Assembly (NCBI GenBank): GCA_004299845.1
Contig: CP036201.1
Coordinates: forward strand, 3,162,001 to 3,226,000
Length of the DNA stretch: 64,000 nt
Direction of reading: 5' to 3'
From: Verrucomicrobia bacterium S94
GTDB lineage: Bacteria; Verrucomicrobiota; Kiritimatiellia; Kiritimatiellales; Pontiellaceae
Positions within the stretch are counted from its first letter, which is position 1; every line of letters begins with the position of its first letter. The notes below the pieces were generated by a model. That model had not been told where the DNA came from, made no database searches, and saw only the letters and a list, made by a program, of their open reading frames with translations. The translations under genes were made by a program, and so were the position numbers. This document shows, one piece after another, positions 26,995 through 35,045 of this stretch.

Positions 26995-27747
26995 TTAGCT
27001 TTTAAAGCCGTGTTTGATGAACTCACGGTTGAGGCGTGCAATGTTTTTCACATCGATCCCTTTCGGGCAGGCCACGGCACACTCGTATTCATTCGAGCAG
27101 TTGCCGAAGCCCAGTTCATCCATTTTCGAAACCATTGCTTTTACGCGCTTTGCACGTTCCGGATGGCCCTGCGGCAACAGGGCATACTGGGAAACCTTGG
27201 CCGAAGTAAACAGCATGGCTGAACCGTTCGGACAGGACGCCACACAGGCGCCGCAGCCGATACACTCCGCAGCATCCATGGCTGCTTCAGCAAGCTCCTT
27301 CTTGATCGGCGTGGTGGAGGCCTCCGGCGCATTACCGGTTTTAACCGCCACATAGCCGCCTTCAGTAATGATTTCATCCAGCCCGCTGCGATCCACAATC
27401 AGGTCTTTCAGAACCGGGAATGCATCCGCGCGGAACGGCTCAATCACCAGTTCCTGACCATCTTCAAAATGGCGCATATGCAGCTGGCACAGTGTCGTGC
27501 GATCATGCGATCCGTGTGTTTTACCGTTCACCAGCGCCCCGCAGCAGCCGCAGATCCCTTCGCGGCAGTCGTGCTCGAACGCAATCGGTTCAATGCCTTT
27601 AACGGTGAGCTCATCGTTCACCACATCGAGCATTTCCAGAAACGAAGCATCGGTATCGATATTCTTCGCTTCATAGGTTTCGAAGCGCCCAGCTTCTCCT
27701 TTGCTCTGGCGCCATACTTTCAGTGTAAGATTAATTTGCTTAGACAT
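26995..27747 (-). CDS. sdhB: Succinate dehydrogenase/fumarate reductase iron-sulfur subunit
   Basis: 250 aa. The 2Fe-2S ligands are in CREGICGCCGALVNG. The 4Fe-4S and 3Fe-4S ligands are in CIGCGACVASCPNGSAMLF and CSNEYECAVACPKGI. It passes electrons between the SdhA flavin and the SdhC haem/quinone site. The start overlaps the sdhA stop by one base (TAATG). Sequence and length fit the Bacteroidetes/epsilon-type enzyme with single-subunit SdhC. Confidence 0.96.
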   Translation of the reverse strand: MSKQINLTLKVWRQSKGEAGRFETYEAKNIDTDASFLEMLDVVNDELTVKGIEPIAFEHDCREGICGCCGALVNGKTHGSHDRTTLCQLHMRHFEDGQELVIEPFRADAFPVLKDLIVDRSGLDEIITEGGYVAVKTGNAPEASTTPIKKELAEAAMDAAECIGCGACVASCPNGSAMLFTSAKVSQYALLPQGHPERAKRVKAMVSKMDELGFGNCSNEYECAVACPKGIDVKNIARLNREFIKHGFKS

Positions 27748-29660
27748 TATTTGTACGACCTCTGTGTAAGTTTGACTTCTTCGAACTCAAGCGGTTCTTT
27801 GTGCAGAACCGGCTCTTTATCCAATCCCTGGAATTCCCATGCCGCAACGTAGCAGAAGTTTTCGTCATCACGCTTCGCTTCGCCTTCCTCGGTCTGGCTC
27901 TCTTCCCGGAAGTGGCCGCCGCAGGATTCCTTACGTTCAAGGGCATCTTTAACCATCAGCTCGGCAAACTCCATGAAGTCTGCCACGCGGTTGGCTTTTT
28001 CCAGTGCCTGGTTCAGGTCGTCTGCAGAACCCGGAACATTGAGATTCTTCCAGAATTCCTCGCGGATCTGCGGAATTTTCTCAAGGGCTTCTTTCAACCC
28101 CTTCTCGTTACGGGCCATACCGCAGTTGTTCCACAGCAGGTGGCCGAGTTCCTTGTGGAAATCGTCGACGGTACGTTTACCGTTAATGGCAAGCAGACGG
28201 TCGAGTTTTTCCTTGGCGGCCGCCTCTGCCTTCACGAATTCCTCGTGGTCAGTGGTCGCTTTTTCAATCTTCGCGGTTGCAAGATAATCGTTAATCGTGT
28301 TCGGGATCACAAAATATCCATCGGCCAGCCCCTGCATAAGCGCGGAAGCACCCAGACGATTGGCCCCGTGGTCGGAGAAGTTGCACTCACCCAGCGCATA
28401 AAGCCCCGGAATCGTAGTCATCAGATTGTAGTCCACCCAGAGACCGCCCATGGTGTAGTGCACCGCAGGATAGATCATCATCGGGGTTTCATACGGATCG
28501 TCATCCGTAATCCGATTGTACATTTCGAACAGGTTGCCGTAGCGCGCTTCAATTACATCTTTTCCAAGACGCTGAATGGCTTCGGCAAAATCGAGGTAAA
28601 CCGCCTGGCCTGTCGGACCGACCCCGCGGCCTTCGTCGCAGACCACTTTCGCGTTACGCGAAGCGAGGTCGCGCGGAACGAGGTTACCGAAACTCGGATA
28701 TTTACGTTCGAGATAATAATCGCGCTCATCCTCCGGAATCTGTTCCGGCGGGCGGGTATCGCCTTTTTTCTTCGGCACCCAGATACGGCCGTCATTACGC
28801 AGCGATTCAGACATCAGCGTCAGCTTCGACTGATATTCACCGTGAACCGGGATACAGGTCGGGTGAATCTGCGTGAAACACGGGTTGGCAAAAGCCGCCC
28901 CTTTCTTATACGCGCGCCACGCCGCCGAAGCATTGCAGTTCATCGCATTGGTCGAAAGGAAGAAGACGTTACCGTAACCGCCGGTCGCCAGTACCACGGC
29001 ATCCGCCACATGACGGGTCAGTTCGCCGGTCACCAGATTGCGGGAGATAATACCGCGCGCCTGTCCGTCGATCACCACAATATCAATCACTTCACAGCGG
29101 GTGTGCATTTTCACACCGCCCGATTTGATCTCTTTACAGAGTGCACCGTAGGCACCGATCAGCAGCTGCTGTCCGGTCTGCCCGCGGGCATAGAACGTAC
29201 GGGACACCTGCGCGCCACCGAAGGAACGATTGGCCAGATAGCCGCCGTATTCACGCGCAAACGGAATCCCCTGCGCCACACAGTGGTCGATGATCAGGTT
29301 GGAACATTCCGCCAGACGATGCACGTTGGCTTCACGGGCCCGGAAATCGCCGCCCTTTACCGTATCGTAAAAAAGACGGTGAACAGAATCGCCGTCGTTG
29401 GGATAATTTTTCGCCGCGTTGATCCCGCCCTGAGCGGCAATCGAATGCGCACGACGCGGACTGTCGGAATAGGTAAAGCAGTCAATGTTATACCCCTGCT
29501 CCGCCAACGTGGCCGCCGCAGAAGCGCCCGCCAGGCCGGTACCGACAACAATAATATTGTATTTTCGGCGGTTGGACGGATTGACCAGTTTCACGTTAAA
29601 TTTATGGTTGGTCCATTTTTCGGCCATCGGGCCTTCTGGAATCTTTGCATCAAGTTTCAT
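27747..29660 (-). CDS. sdhA: Succinate dehydrogenase/fumarate reductase flavoprotein subunit
   Basis: 637 aa from the ATG at 29660. FAD-binding [17 protein letters not shown], the covalent-flavin His in [15 protein letters not shown], substrate and active-site motifs HPTCIP and PRDLASR, and [12 protein letters not shown]. It oxidises succinate at the cytoplasmic side of the membrane. The length matches the B-type (one-cytochrome-subunit) enzymes, and its neighbours sdhC and sdhB complete the complex. Confidence 0.97.
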   Translation of the reverse strand: MKLDAKIPEGPMAEKWTNHKFNVKLVNPSNRRKYNIIVVGTGLAGASAAATLAEQGYNIDCFTYSDSPRRAHSIAAQGGINAAKNYPNDGDSVHRLFYDTVKGGDFRAREANVHRLAECSNLIIDHCVAQGIPFAREYGGYLANRSFGGAQVSRTFYARGQTGQQLLIGAYGALCKEIKSGGVKMHTRCEVIDIVVIDGQARGIISRNLVTGELTRHVADAVVLATGGYGNVFFLSTNAMNCNASAAWRAYKKGAAFANPCFTQIHPTCIPVHGEYQSKLTLMSESLRNDGRIWVPKKKGDTRPPEQIPEDERDYYLERKYPSFGNLVPRDLASRNAKVVCDEGRGVGPTGQAVYLDFAEAIQRLGKDVIEARYGNLFEMYNRITDDDPYETPMMIYPAVHYTMGGLWVDYNLMTTIPGLYALGECNFSDHGANRLGASALMQGLADGYFVIPNTINDYLATAKIEKATTDHEEFVKAEAAAKEKLDRLLAINGKRTVDDFHKELGHLLWNNCGMARNEKGLKEALEKIPQIREEFWKNLNVPGSADDLNQALEKANRVADFMEFAELMVKDALERKESCGGHFREESQTEEGEAKRDDENFCYVAAWEFQGLDKEPVLHKEPLEFEEVKLTQRSYK

Positions 29661-29679
29661 GTCTCTGTGTCCCCCTGGA

Positions 29680-30339
29680 TTAACGTGTGAAAGCAATGAT
29701 CGGAATGATGGCAAACGTCGCAGCCATAAGCGTTGCAATAACGGTTGAGGCTTTTTTGATTTTGCTGCCTTCACGCGGGACATAAATACCGTAGGTCTGG
29801 AGCGCACTCTGCAGCGCATGGCTGAGGTGCAGACCGACGGCAATCATGAACAGAACATAAAACGCCACGTGAACCGGATGCTGGAATTTTTCCAGAACCA
29901 TACCGTAAACGTCGTAGCCTGTTTGACCGTGCATGTCGATTTCCGCCTTCTTTGTAAACGTGAAATCGAGCAGATGTTTCACGATGAAAATGAAGATCAT
30001 ACCCCCCGATACCGGCATAAGGCGTGCCGCCCATGAACGTTCTTTGGATGATTTCTGAGAAACCCGCTTGGACGCCGCCTTTTTATTGGCCAGCACCACC
30101 CGGATGCCCATAATCATGTGCACGGAGATTGAGACAAGCATCAGCACTTCGATCCCGATCACAATCGGAACCAGCTTGTGCAGATGATGGGCGTAGGAAT
30201 TAAAGATATCCTGCCCAAACAGAAACAATATGTTTCCTCCCATATGCGGGATCAGAAACAGAAGAAACATTATCAGTCCGGAGGTCGCCAGCAACAGCTT
30301 CTGACCTATCGAAGATAATATCGATGTTTTTATACTCAT
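29680..30339 (-). CDS. sdhC: Succinate dehydrogenase cytochrome b subunit, single-subunit type
   Basis: 219 aa with five hydrophobic helices and the conserved histidines expected for two haems (for example [47 protein letters not shown]). The family is the B. subtilis/Bacteroidetes cytochrome b558 type, replacing the SdhC-SdhD pair. It is the first gene of the sdhCAB-sucCD-gltA operon. An inverted repeat 31-56 bp upstream may regulate it. Confidence 0.92.
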   Translation of the reverse strand: MSIKTSILSSIGQKLLLATSGLIMFLLFLIPHMGGNILFLFGQDIFNSYAHHLHKLVPIVIGIEVLMLVSISVHMIMGIRVVLANKKAASKRVSQKSSKERSWAARLMPVSGGMIFIFIVKHLLDFTFTKKAEIDMHGQTGYDVYGMVLEKFQHPVHVAFYVLFMIAVGLHLSHALQSALQTYGIYVPREGSKIKKASTVIATLMAATFAIIPIIAFTR

Positions 30340-30369
30340 TATGTGTATTCCCTGATTAATTTCCGCCTA

Positions 30370-30395
30370 TATAGGAATAGATGAGCATTCCTATA
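30370..30395 (-). promoter_or_regulatory. Inverted repeat upstream of sdhC, candidate operator
   Basis: TATAGGAAT and ATTCCTATA are perfect 9-bp inverted arms separated by 8 bp, 31 bp before the sdhC ATG. They overlap a region with promoter-like AT content. A transcription-factor site controlling the TCA operon is inferred. Confidence 0.45.
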
Positions 30396-30800
30396 ATAAT
30401 TTCCAGTGATTGCAAAACGATTATTTACGGTTTCTCGCAAATTCCCGCTGCATTTCACCGGAATTAGACACTTAATTTAACAAACAAGCCGCGAAGTGTA
30501 GTCCTCGACACAAAGCTCATCAAGCCCGCTCTCGCTTTTTTCGCTATTTATATATCGATTCAATAACAGCGTATTAAAAAGCCCGAAACAGACCGCCCAC
30601 TTCTTCCGATATACGGCCGGATTTATTGATTCGGAGTGTAAATGCTTCATAGAAAAACCGGAACTTTGTTTTTCAGATTTCTTCCACCGGCTGTCTTCAA
30701 ACGAAAAAAACGTCCGGTGCCCGCGTGCGGCTCAGCGGTGCTTCTGTTCGAACCGGGCAGGCGGAGAGGCGGATCTGGAATTCCGGACCACAGTATGTTA
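30396..30800. other. Gene-poor stretch between the TCA operon and the IS256 remnant
   Basis: No convincing gene. A plus-strand open frame at 30642-30992 runs antisense into IS256 remains and has no ribosome site worth noting. TTTCCAGTGATTGCAAA at 30400-30416 resembles a motif seen before other genes here. Confidence 0.5.
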
Positions 30801-31263
30801 GGTTTTGGCGCGGACATTACGGAATGGATTCTCAATACAGCGTTCTCCTTCTTTTTGCCACAGTCGGCTGACTTCACCATGACTGGTGCCGGATGCGCCC
30901 TTAAACATGCGTTTTTGCTCCCGCGAAGGCATTCCGGCCATAACCGCCCTAAGCATATGGGTCGCGGCTCTGGGCTGCTTCATAGGACTTGAGGCACACC
31001 TCTTTGCCGTTTTTGCGCACGCGCGGACGACGGACGGCCCCTTCTTCGGTCCCGAAGAAATAGCCTCCGGGAGCGGAACCTGTGCGTTGATAATCAGAGT
31101 CAGCAGCTCGTTGATAAGCTTTACCGCAGAGCGACTCAACCTCGTGAAATAATACTGCAGTAAAGGCCGAGCGGGCCGCCATGCGAAGATATGATTCAAC
31201 CGCTGCTCCCGCCTCGGAATCCTCGGCTTGTGCCAGCAAGTCGATCAGTGATACATGATCCAT
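30800..31263 (-). pseudogene. IS256-family transposase, 5' fragment with frameshift
   Basis: From the ATG at 31263 (AAAGGAG upstream) the frame encodes the IS256/mutator N-terminus, including FHEVESLCGKAYQRAAD and APGGYFFGTEEGAVRRPRVR, and stops at 30949. The homology continues in another frame (HMLRAVMAGMPSREQKR, then TSHGEVSRLWQKEG) to about 30815 and then ends. The catalytic DDE core is missing. It is a dead remnant at the left border of the cassette region. Confidence 0.8.
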
Positions 31264-31366
31264 TGTGTGGTCTCCTTTCATCGGTCTGAAAAGTCCAGTC
31301 TATACAGACCGGACGTGAAGGCCACACACCTAAATTTTAACAATCAAAAAATACTTCCCGGGGCCG

Positions 31367-31553
31367 TGATCGTAGCGCAGGCGGCTCACCTGCTGCAAAA
31401 CCGCACCCGTCCAATCCTTGAAAATACTTAATTTTATCCTTACGGATCATCCAACGTTTTATTACCGTGCTGTGTAAAATAAATGGCGCGAAATTTCTGC
31501 CTAACACCTGATATCAGGACATAGCCAGAATACATTCCGCCTAATCAACTGTT
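31367..31553 (+). repeat. 187-bp direct repeat, copy 1 (second copy at 34338-34525)
   Basis: It begins at TGATCGTA, includes a REP-like GCAGGCGGCTCACCTGC palindrome, CTTGAAAATACTTAATTTTATCC, and an attC-like inverted repeat at its 3' end. The two copies are about 90% identical and diverge immediately after the final GTT. Each copy is followed within 10-15 bp by the start codon of an unrelated orphan gene. It may supply a promoter: TTGAAA at 31418-31423 is -35-like, and copy 2 has TATAAA. Confidence 0.75.
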
Positions 31554-31557
31554 CTGC
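31499..31557 (+). other. attC-like recombination site, short type, copy 1
   Basis: Left end GCCTAAC (fits RYYYAAC), inner TGATATCAGG facing CCGCCTAATCA (imperfect complement), right end GTTCTGC. The AAC/GTT conserved triplets of integron attC sites are in place, and the copy at 34471-34529 diverges exactly after GTT. GGAG and ATG of the next gene follow at once, as in gene cassettes. Confidence 0.5.
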
Positions 31558-31568
31558 ATGGAGAAAAT

Positions 31569-32099
31569 ATGATCATTAAAGGAGCCAAAGATTTCGCAAA
31601 ACACTGTGCAGCAGTTCGTGCTTTTATGAACTGTCGATATTTTCTGTCATTACTAAAAGATGAGAGTAATAAGGAAATTCGTTCCGCTCTTTGGGGAGCC
31701 GCTTGTGTGAACTATCGACGTCCGTTTGGGAAAAATGGAGAATTTGGAACAATTAAAACGACATTGATTCCTTCTGAATTTAAGGACCTCCATTCCTCCC
31801 TAAAAAATCAACGTGATGATTTATTTGCCCACAGCAATAGCCGAGCTGAAAAAGATGGAGAACGAATTCACGAAGTTATCTTTACCGTTAGCGACACGAG
31901 ATTAAAAATACAAGATCAGTTTGCCCATCCCAACAATGGGGATCCTGAAAAATTAGATGATCTGACCGTCCATTTAATCAAAGAGATTTCATCTGCACAA
32001 AACACCTATCTGGCTGAACACCACAGTGATTTCAAGTTTGAACAAGGTGAATACATTTTAGATTGGGATACTAATAATCTAATCAAAAAAGAAAACTAG
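31569..32099 (+). CDS. Cassette gene: hypothetical protein with HEPN-like motif
   Basis: 176 aa, soluble and helical. The segment LHSSLKNQRDDLFAHSNSR contains R-x5-H, resembling the Rx4-6H RNase motif of HEPN proteins, within a plausible helix. This is suggestive only. GGAG lies 6 nt before the ATG. The gene sits between two attC-like sites (31499-31557 and 32099-32186), and its stop overlaps the second. Its AT-rich codon use differs from the core genes. If HEPN, it may be a toxin or defence RNase. Confidence 0.6.
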   Translation: MIIKGAKDFAKHCAAVRAFMNCRYFLSLLKDESNKEIRSALWGAACVNYRRPFGKNGEFGTIKTTLIPSEFKDLHSSLKNQRDDLFAHSNSRAEKDGERIHEVIFTVSDTRLKIQDQFAHPNNGDPEKLDDLTVHLIKEISSAQNTYLAEHHSDFKFEQGEYILDWDTNNLIKKEN

Positions 32100-32186
32100 C
32101 AGAACCAGAGGCTTGACCTTACCGTGAAAACGCCCGGTGATCCGGTCAATGTTTATGTGCACGGCAGGTCAGCCTTAACGTTCGCA
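32099..32186 (+). other. attC-like site A, long type
   Basis: GCAGAAC...GTTCGCA outer boxes. AGGCTTGACCT pairs with AGGTCAGCCT leaving one unpaired T, and CCGTG/CACGG extends the stem. AAC and GTT triplets and an extrahelical base are hallmarks of integron attC sites. It separates two orphan genes; the next gene's GGAG ribosome site follows directly. Confidence 0.65.
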
Positions 32187-32198
32187 TGGAGAAAAATA

Positions 32199-32615
32199 AT
32201 GAATGCGATCGAGTTAATACTCAGGGAAATATCAAATGGCAGAAAATCTTTCATACCTGTAGATAGCACTCAAGAATCCATGGAGGACTTCCAGTCTATC
32301 GCAAAATTACTGATCTATTGCGAAAAGCAAAGTTGGTTAGATTCCATAAAACCCAAAAAGGAAAGTCGTTCTGGCAATGATTGGTACGAAACAGTTCCAG
32401 TGTTAGGAGACTTAACTTATGAGGGTGAACAATATTTAGAATCCTTAGCGTCTAAAAATACTAATTCAGAGAATTCCCCAAAAGAAGATATTATCGAATT
32501 GAAGCCTAACTTCATGGGGATAGGGATCAATCTCAATGCACTTATTCGCTGGAGGAAAACCAAAAATAAGCAGAACCAGAAATTGGAGCCTACCGTGAAA
32601 ACGTCGGTCGAGTAG
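32199..32615 (+). CDS. Cassette gene: hypothetical protein
   Basis: 138 aa from the ATG at 32199 (GGAG 7 nt upstream); the open frame begins earlier, inside the attC-like site. Helical N-terminus, a PVLGDLTYEGEQYLESL segment resembling a winged-helix wing/helix, and the tail LKPNFMGIGINLNALIRW. The last about 15 residues are encoded by the following attC-like site B. Function not recognised; a DNA-binding role is only a guess. Confidence 0.6.
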   Translation: MNAIELILREISNGRKSFIPVDSTQESMEDFQSIAKLLIYCEKQSWLDSIKPKKESRSGNDWYETVPVLGDLTYEGEQYLESLASKNTNSENSPKEDIIELKPNFMGIGINLNALIRWRKTKNKQNQKLEPTVKTSVE

Positions 32616-32658
32616 GTCGAGGTTTATGCGCACAGCGGCTCACTTTTAACGTTGGATT
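32570..32658 (+). other. attC-like site B, long type
   Basis: It starts GCAGAACCAG like site A and ends TTTTAACGTT then GGAT. GGAGCC faces GGCTC, and CCGTG faces CACAG. Matching to site A ends after GTT. It overlaps the 3' end of the upstream gene and lies 11 bp before the next start codon. Confidence 0.6.
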
Positions 32659-32669
32659 TAAATAGATAA

Positions 32670-33095
32670 ATGCAAGAAGAAGAGAACATTATCACAGTCA
32701 GATGCCCGGAGTGCTTAGAAGATACTTCCATTAATTTATCGAAGAATCTGAAGTGCAAGCATTGCGAAAAATCTCTGACAAATTCGAGATACATCAAGCC
32801 CCTTATTAAAGGAACTTCTATCTTCACAACTGCAATCCTAATCGGGATTGGTAGTGGAATCGGTTTAGACGAAGTTTTTGAAAAAGATCGTTATCCAATA
32901 TCAGTTGAGTACTCGATCATCGAACGAAGCCTATCTGGTGATTCCACTCCAGTTTCCAGACGTTGGTTTAAATCGAAAAAAGAGGCGTGTTTTGAGGCGT
33001 TAGAGAGGACTCAGAAAAAAATTAGCTATAAAGAATACAAGGAAGAACCACTTAAATTCATGGATGAATATGAGAAGCAATTATTCAAAAAATGA
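32670..33095 (+). CDS. Cassette gene: zinc-ribbon protein with one membrane helix
   Basis: 141 aa. N-terminal zinc ribbon CPEC-x16-CKHC (residues about 12-34), then a TM helix at about 51-68 (SIFTTAILIGIGSGIGL) and a charged C-terminal domain. Not recognised further. It begins 11 bp after the GTT of site B with no strong ribosome site, and is followed by a terminator hairpin. It is AT-rich like the other cassette genes. Confidence 0.65.
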   Translation: MQEEENIITVRCPECLEDTSINLSKNLKCKHCEKSLTNSRYIKPLIKGTSIFTTAILIGIGSGIGLDEVFEKDRYPISVEYSIIERSLSGDSTPVSRRWFKSKKEACFEALERTQKKISYKEYKEEPLKFMDEYEKQLFKK

Positions 33096-33098
33096 ATT

Positions 33099-33121
33099 CA
33101 GGGAGGGGATTTCCCTCCCTG
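33099..33121. terminator. Terminator-like hairpin after the zinc-ribbon cassette gene
   Basis: CAGGGAGGG and CCCTCCCTG form a perfect 9-bp stem with a GATTT loop between two convergent small genes. There is only a weak T-run, so it could serve either direction. Confidence 0.55.
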
Positions 33122-33129
33122 ATGCGGTC

Positions 33130-33249
33130 TTATTTCGATTTAGAACCACTGCCTTTACTGGCTCCACCTTTAGGAGGGTTATTCCCTCTTCCTCCTCCAG
33201 ATTTGTTTCCAGTTGTACTCGGTCCATTCGGCGGTGTATTTTTGCTCAT
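33130..33249 (-). CDS. 39-aa Gly/Pro/Ser/Lys-rich small protein
   Basis: On the minus strand AAAGGAG lies 7 nt before an ATG opening a 39-codon frame that starts MSKNTPPNGPSTTG. It continues with glycine-rich (SGGGRGNN) and PPKGG segments and ends in SKSK. It is low-complexity, basic and probably disordered. The excellent ribosome site and position (convergent with the zinc-ribbon gene, sharing a hairpin) support a real gene. Function unknown. The larger plus-strand frame over it appears spurious. Confidence 0.55.
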   Translation of the reverse strand: MSKNTPPNGPSTTGNKSGGGRGNNPPKGGASKGSGSKSK

Positions 33250-33326
33250 TTTTGTTCTCCTTTGTTAATGAGTTGGGAGCATTCAACCAGAACCTGAGGG
33301 ACAAATGGGGACAGTTGGTTGATTTT

Positions 33327-33683
33327 ATGAAAAAATCTGAAAAACAGAAATTGCTCAGAACCCTCATTGGAAAGATGGGATGGAGTTACAATGCATTTGC
33401 CCGAAGATGGATCTGGGAGAAAAATGATACCGATGATGAAGCTGAAATCAGACGGTTTGAGGAAAAGTTCAAAAAACACCTAACCCGCGAAACGACAAGG
33501 GAATCACTTATTGATTCCTACATTGAATTTCTATTTCAACAACCTGAAGCTGAAAAAATAGATTACGTAAAGCCGATTGGTGATCCTATTAAGGATGAAC
33601 TCTCGGAGAGATTTTACCGACTTTCAAAAAAACTAAATGAATCCAACCAGTCATCTGAGGTGGTCCGCCAACGTAAAAACTGA
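33327..33683 (+). CDS. Cassette gene: hypothetical helical protein
   Basis: 118 aa from the ATG at 33327; the frame is open upstream but that part is antisense to the small gene at 33130-33249. Lysine/glutamate-rich, with MGWSYNAFARRWIWEK, DDEAEIRRFEEKFKKHL and LSERFYRLSKKLNE. MGWSYNAFARR could be a small HTH-like N-terminus. The last residues run into an attC-like half site joined to an IS110-type end. Confidence 0.55.
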   Translation: MKKSEKQKLLRTLIGKMGWSYNAFARRWIWEKNDTDDEAEIRRFEEKFKKHLTRETTRESLIDSYIEFLFQQPEAEKIDYVKPIGDPIKDELSERFYRLSKKLNESNQSSEVVRQRKN

Positions 33684-33783
33684 CTTTCTATCGGTCCGTT
33701 TAACCTAATGGCGTCAGGATGTTCGTATATGATTTTGATTCATCCGGAGCCCCGTCTTTTGAGGATGCTGGTATAATGCAGTT
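33649..33783. repeat. 135-bp direct repeat, copy 1: attC-like left half joined to an IS110-type 3' end
   Basis: It starts AACCAGTCATCTGAGGTGGTCCG (left half resembling long-type attC sites), then CAACGTAAAAACTGAC, then the 3' end of an IS110-family transposase gene (stop at 33740). It is about 95% identical to 37449-37583, including the junction. Two IS copies therefore entered two related attC-like sites at the same point. Confidence 0.6.
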
Positions 33784-34144
33784 CATCGTAGGGGATCTGC
33801 TCTTTCCAGCACCGGTACAGGATACGGATCCATTTGTAAGCCAGAGCACGAACGGCCTGATGATGACCCATCCCTTTTTCACGGGCCTGGATGTAAAAGG
33901 CCCGGGCCCACAATGAATGTCTGGTCGTTTCATTGGCCCATTCATGGAAACTCTGCCGGACGAAGTTGGAGCACTTCCACGGGCGGTGCACCCAATCGAA
34001 AGGGTCAGCCCTCGGATCCAAGTATTTTACCCTTCCCCGCGCCCCTATCCCCTCAAGCGCCCCGCTCACCTTACGGCGTTCCACTGCGGACTCGGCGGCT
34101 CTGCGGGAGATCCATTTTTCAAGCACTTTGGCAAAAGGACGCAA
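33740..34144 (-). pseudogene. IS110-family transposase, C-terminal fragment
   Basis: 134 aa matching the IS110/IS116/IS902 C-terminal end, including WARAFYIQAREKGMGHHQAVRALAYKW and IRILYRCWKEQIPYDE. The N-terminal DEDD domain is absent. The frame is closed by a TGA about 50 nt upstream of 34144, in sequence that is no longer transposase-like. Its non-coding 3' end is shared with 37500-37583. Confidence 0.75.
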
Positions 34145-34337
34145 AGCCTTTGGCCGGGCCGGGCGTCCGGCGGAATAGCCCGGCGTTCACCGCCCGATGG
34201 GGCATCGGGCCTACAGGTATGCGAGTAACTGATGTGGCCTTAACAGGATACCCCTCTAAAGCAAATCATCTGTTATACGAGGCAGGCCGGCGGCCTGCGA
34301 TACCAGCCTGAACCGCCGCCTCGATGACATCGGAATC
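34145..34337. repeat. Non-coding stretch with REP-like GC palindromes
   Basis: It contains GCAGGCCGGCGGCCTGC (34282-34298) and, at the border of the next repeat, GCAGGCGGCTCGCCTGC. There is also a CGCCCGATGGGGCATCGGGC hairpin (34191-34210). No gene is supported. These resemble the REP-type GCAGGC...GCCTGC repeats of many environmental bacteria. Confidence 0.45.
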
Positions 34338-34525
34338 TGATCGTACCGCAGGCGGCTCGCCTGCCGCAAAACCGCACCAGTCCAACCCTTGAAAATACTT
34401 AATTTTATCCTTACAGATTACCCAACGTTTTATTACCGTGCTGTATAAAATAAACAATACGAAATTTTCTGCCTAACACCTGATATCAGGACATAGCCAG
34501 AATACATTCCGCCTAATCAACTGTT
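34338..34525 (+). repeat. 188-bp direct repeat, copy 2
   Basis: Partner of 31367-31553. This copy has TATAAA (34444-34449) inside TGTATAAAATAAAC, a good -10 candidate, and CTTGAAAATAC upstream. Identity ends after CAACTGTT. It leads into the orphan gene at 34536. Confidence 0.75.
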
Positions 34526-34529
34526 AGCA
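34471..34529 (+). other. attC-like recombination site, short type, copy 2
   Basis: GCCTAAC ... GTTAGCA with the inner CCTGATATCAGG palindrome. Here the right core GTTAGCA is closer to GTTRRRY than in copy 1. The start codon of the next gene is 7 nt away. Confidence 0.5.
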
Positions 34530-34535
34530 AAAGAT

Positions 34536-35045
34536 ATGTACATACTATTGCCTGATGGAACTATTGATGATTTCGAGTTGGATGAACTAAAAGAGTTCAT
34601 ACCGATACTTGATCGTAATCATGCGACAATTTATGAAAAACTGGAAAAGATACCAGCGCCAGAACACAATGTTTACTGGTCAAGATTGTCATATATTTCA
34701 GGCCTTGGTTTTACCATGGCACAACAATACATCAGCACAACTATCAGCTCTTCGGATATTGATTATAAGGTGGCATTTGAACTTCCACCATTTGACAAAT
34801 CAGGTATCAGCAAGATTTCAATAATCAACGCGGGAGCAAATTATTGGAAACATTACTGTGATTATTCAAATGAGCCATTGCACAAAGGGACAAAGACGAT
34901 TTTAGACAGTATAGATTTTGACATATCTTCATACGGAATATTTGTCCTTCTCTACAAAGTTGCAGTTGTTGAAATTAATCCATTTAACAAGCTTTGTGAA
35001 ATCCTGGAGGAATGGAGGAACAACATGGTTGCTAACCACCATTAA
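34536..35045 (+). CDS. Cassette gene: hypothetical protein
   Basis: 169 aa, AT-rich, soluble. It begins MYILLPDGTIDDFELDELKEF and includes YWSRLSYISGLGFTMAQQYISTT and NAGANYWKHYCDY. No recognised family. It has no clear ribosome site, so it may depend on the repeat's promoter with a very short leader. The TAACCACCATTAAG at its end could be the start of another, truncated attC-like site. Confidence 0.55.
   Translation: MYILLPDGTIDDFELDELKEFIPILDRNHATIYEKLEKIPAPEHNVYWSRLSYISGLGFTMAQQYISTTISSSDIDYKVAFELPPFDKSGISKISIINAGANYWKHYCDYSNEPLHKGTKTILDSIDFDISSYGIFVLLYKVAVVEINPFNKLCEILEEWRNNMVANHH

Noticed and set aside
27801-29690. 629-codon plus-strand open frame opposite sdhA
   Set aside because: Antisense shadow of a fully conserved flavoprotein gene, His/Arg-rich and without a ribosome site.
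30642-30992. Plus-strand open frame of 116 codons
   Set aside because: Its 3' half is antisense to the IS256 transposase remnant, composition is Arg/Gly-rich as expected of a shadow frame, and no convincing ribosome site precedes it.
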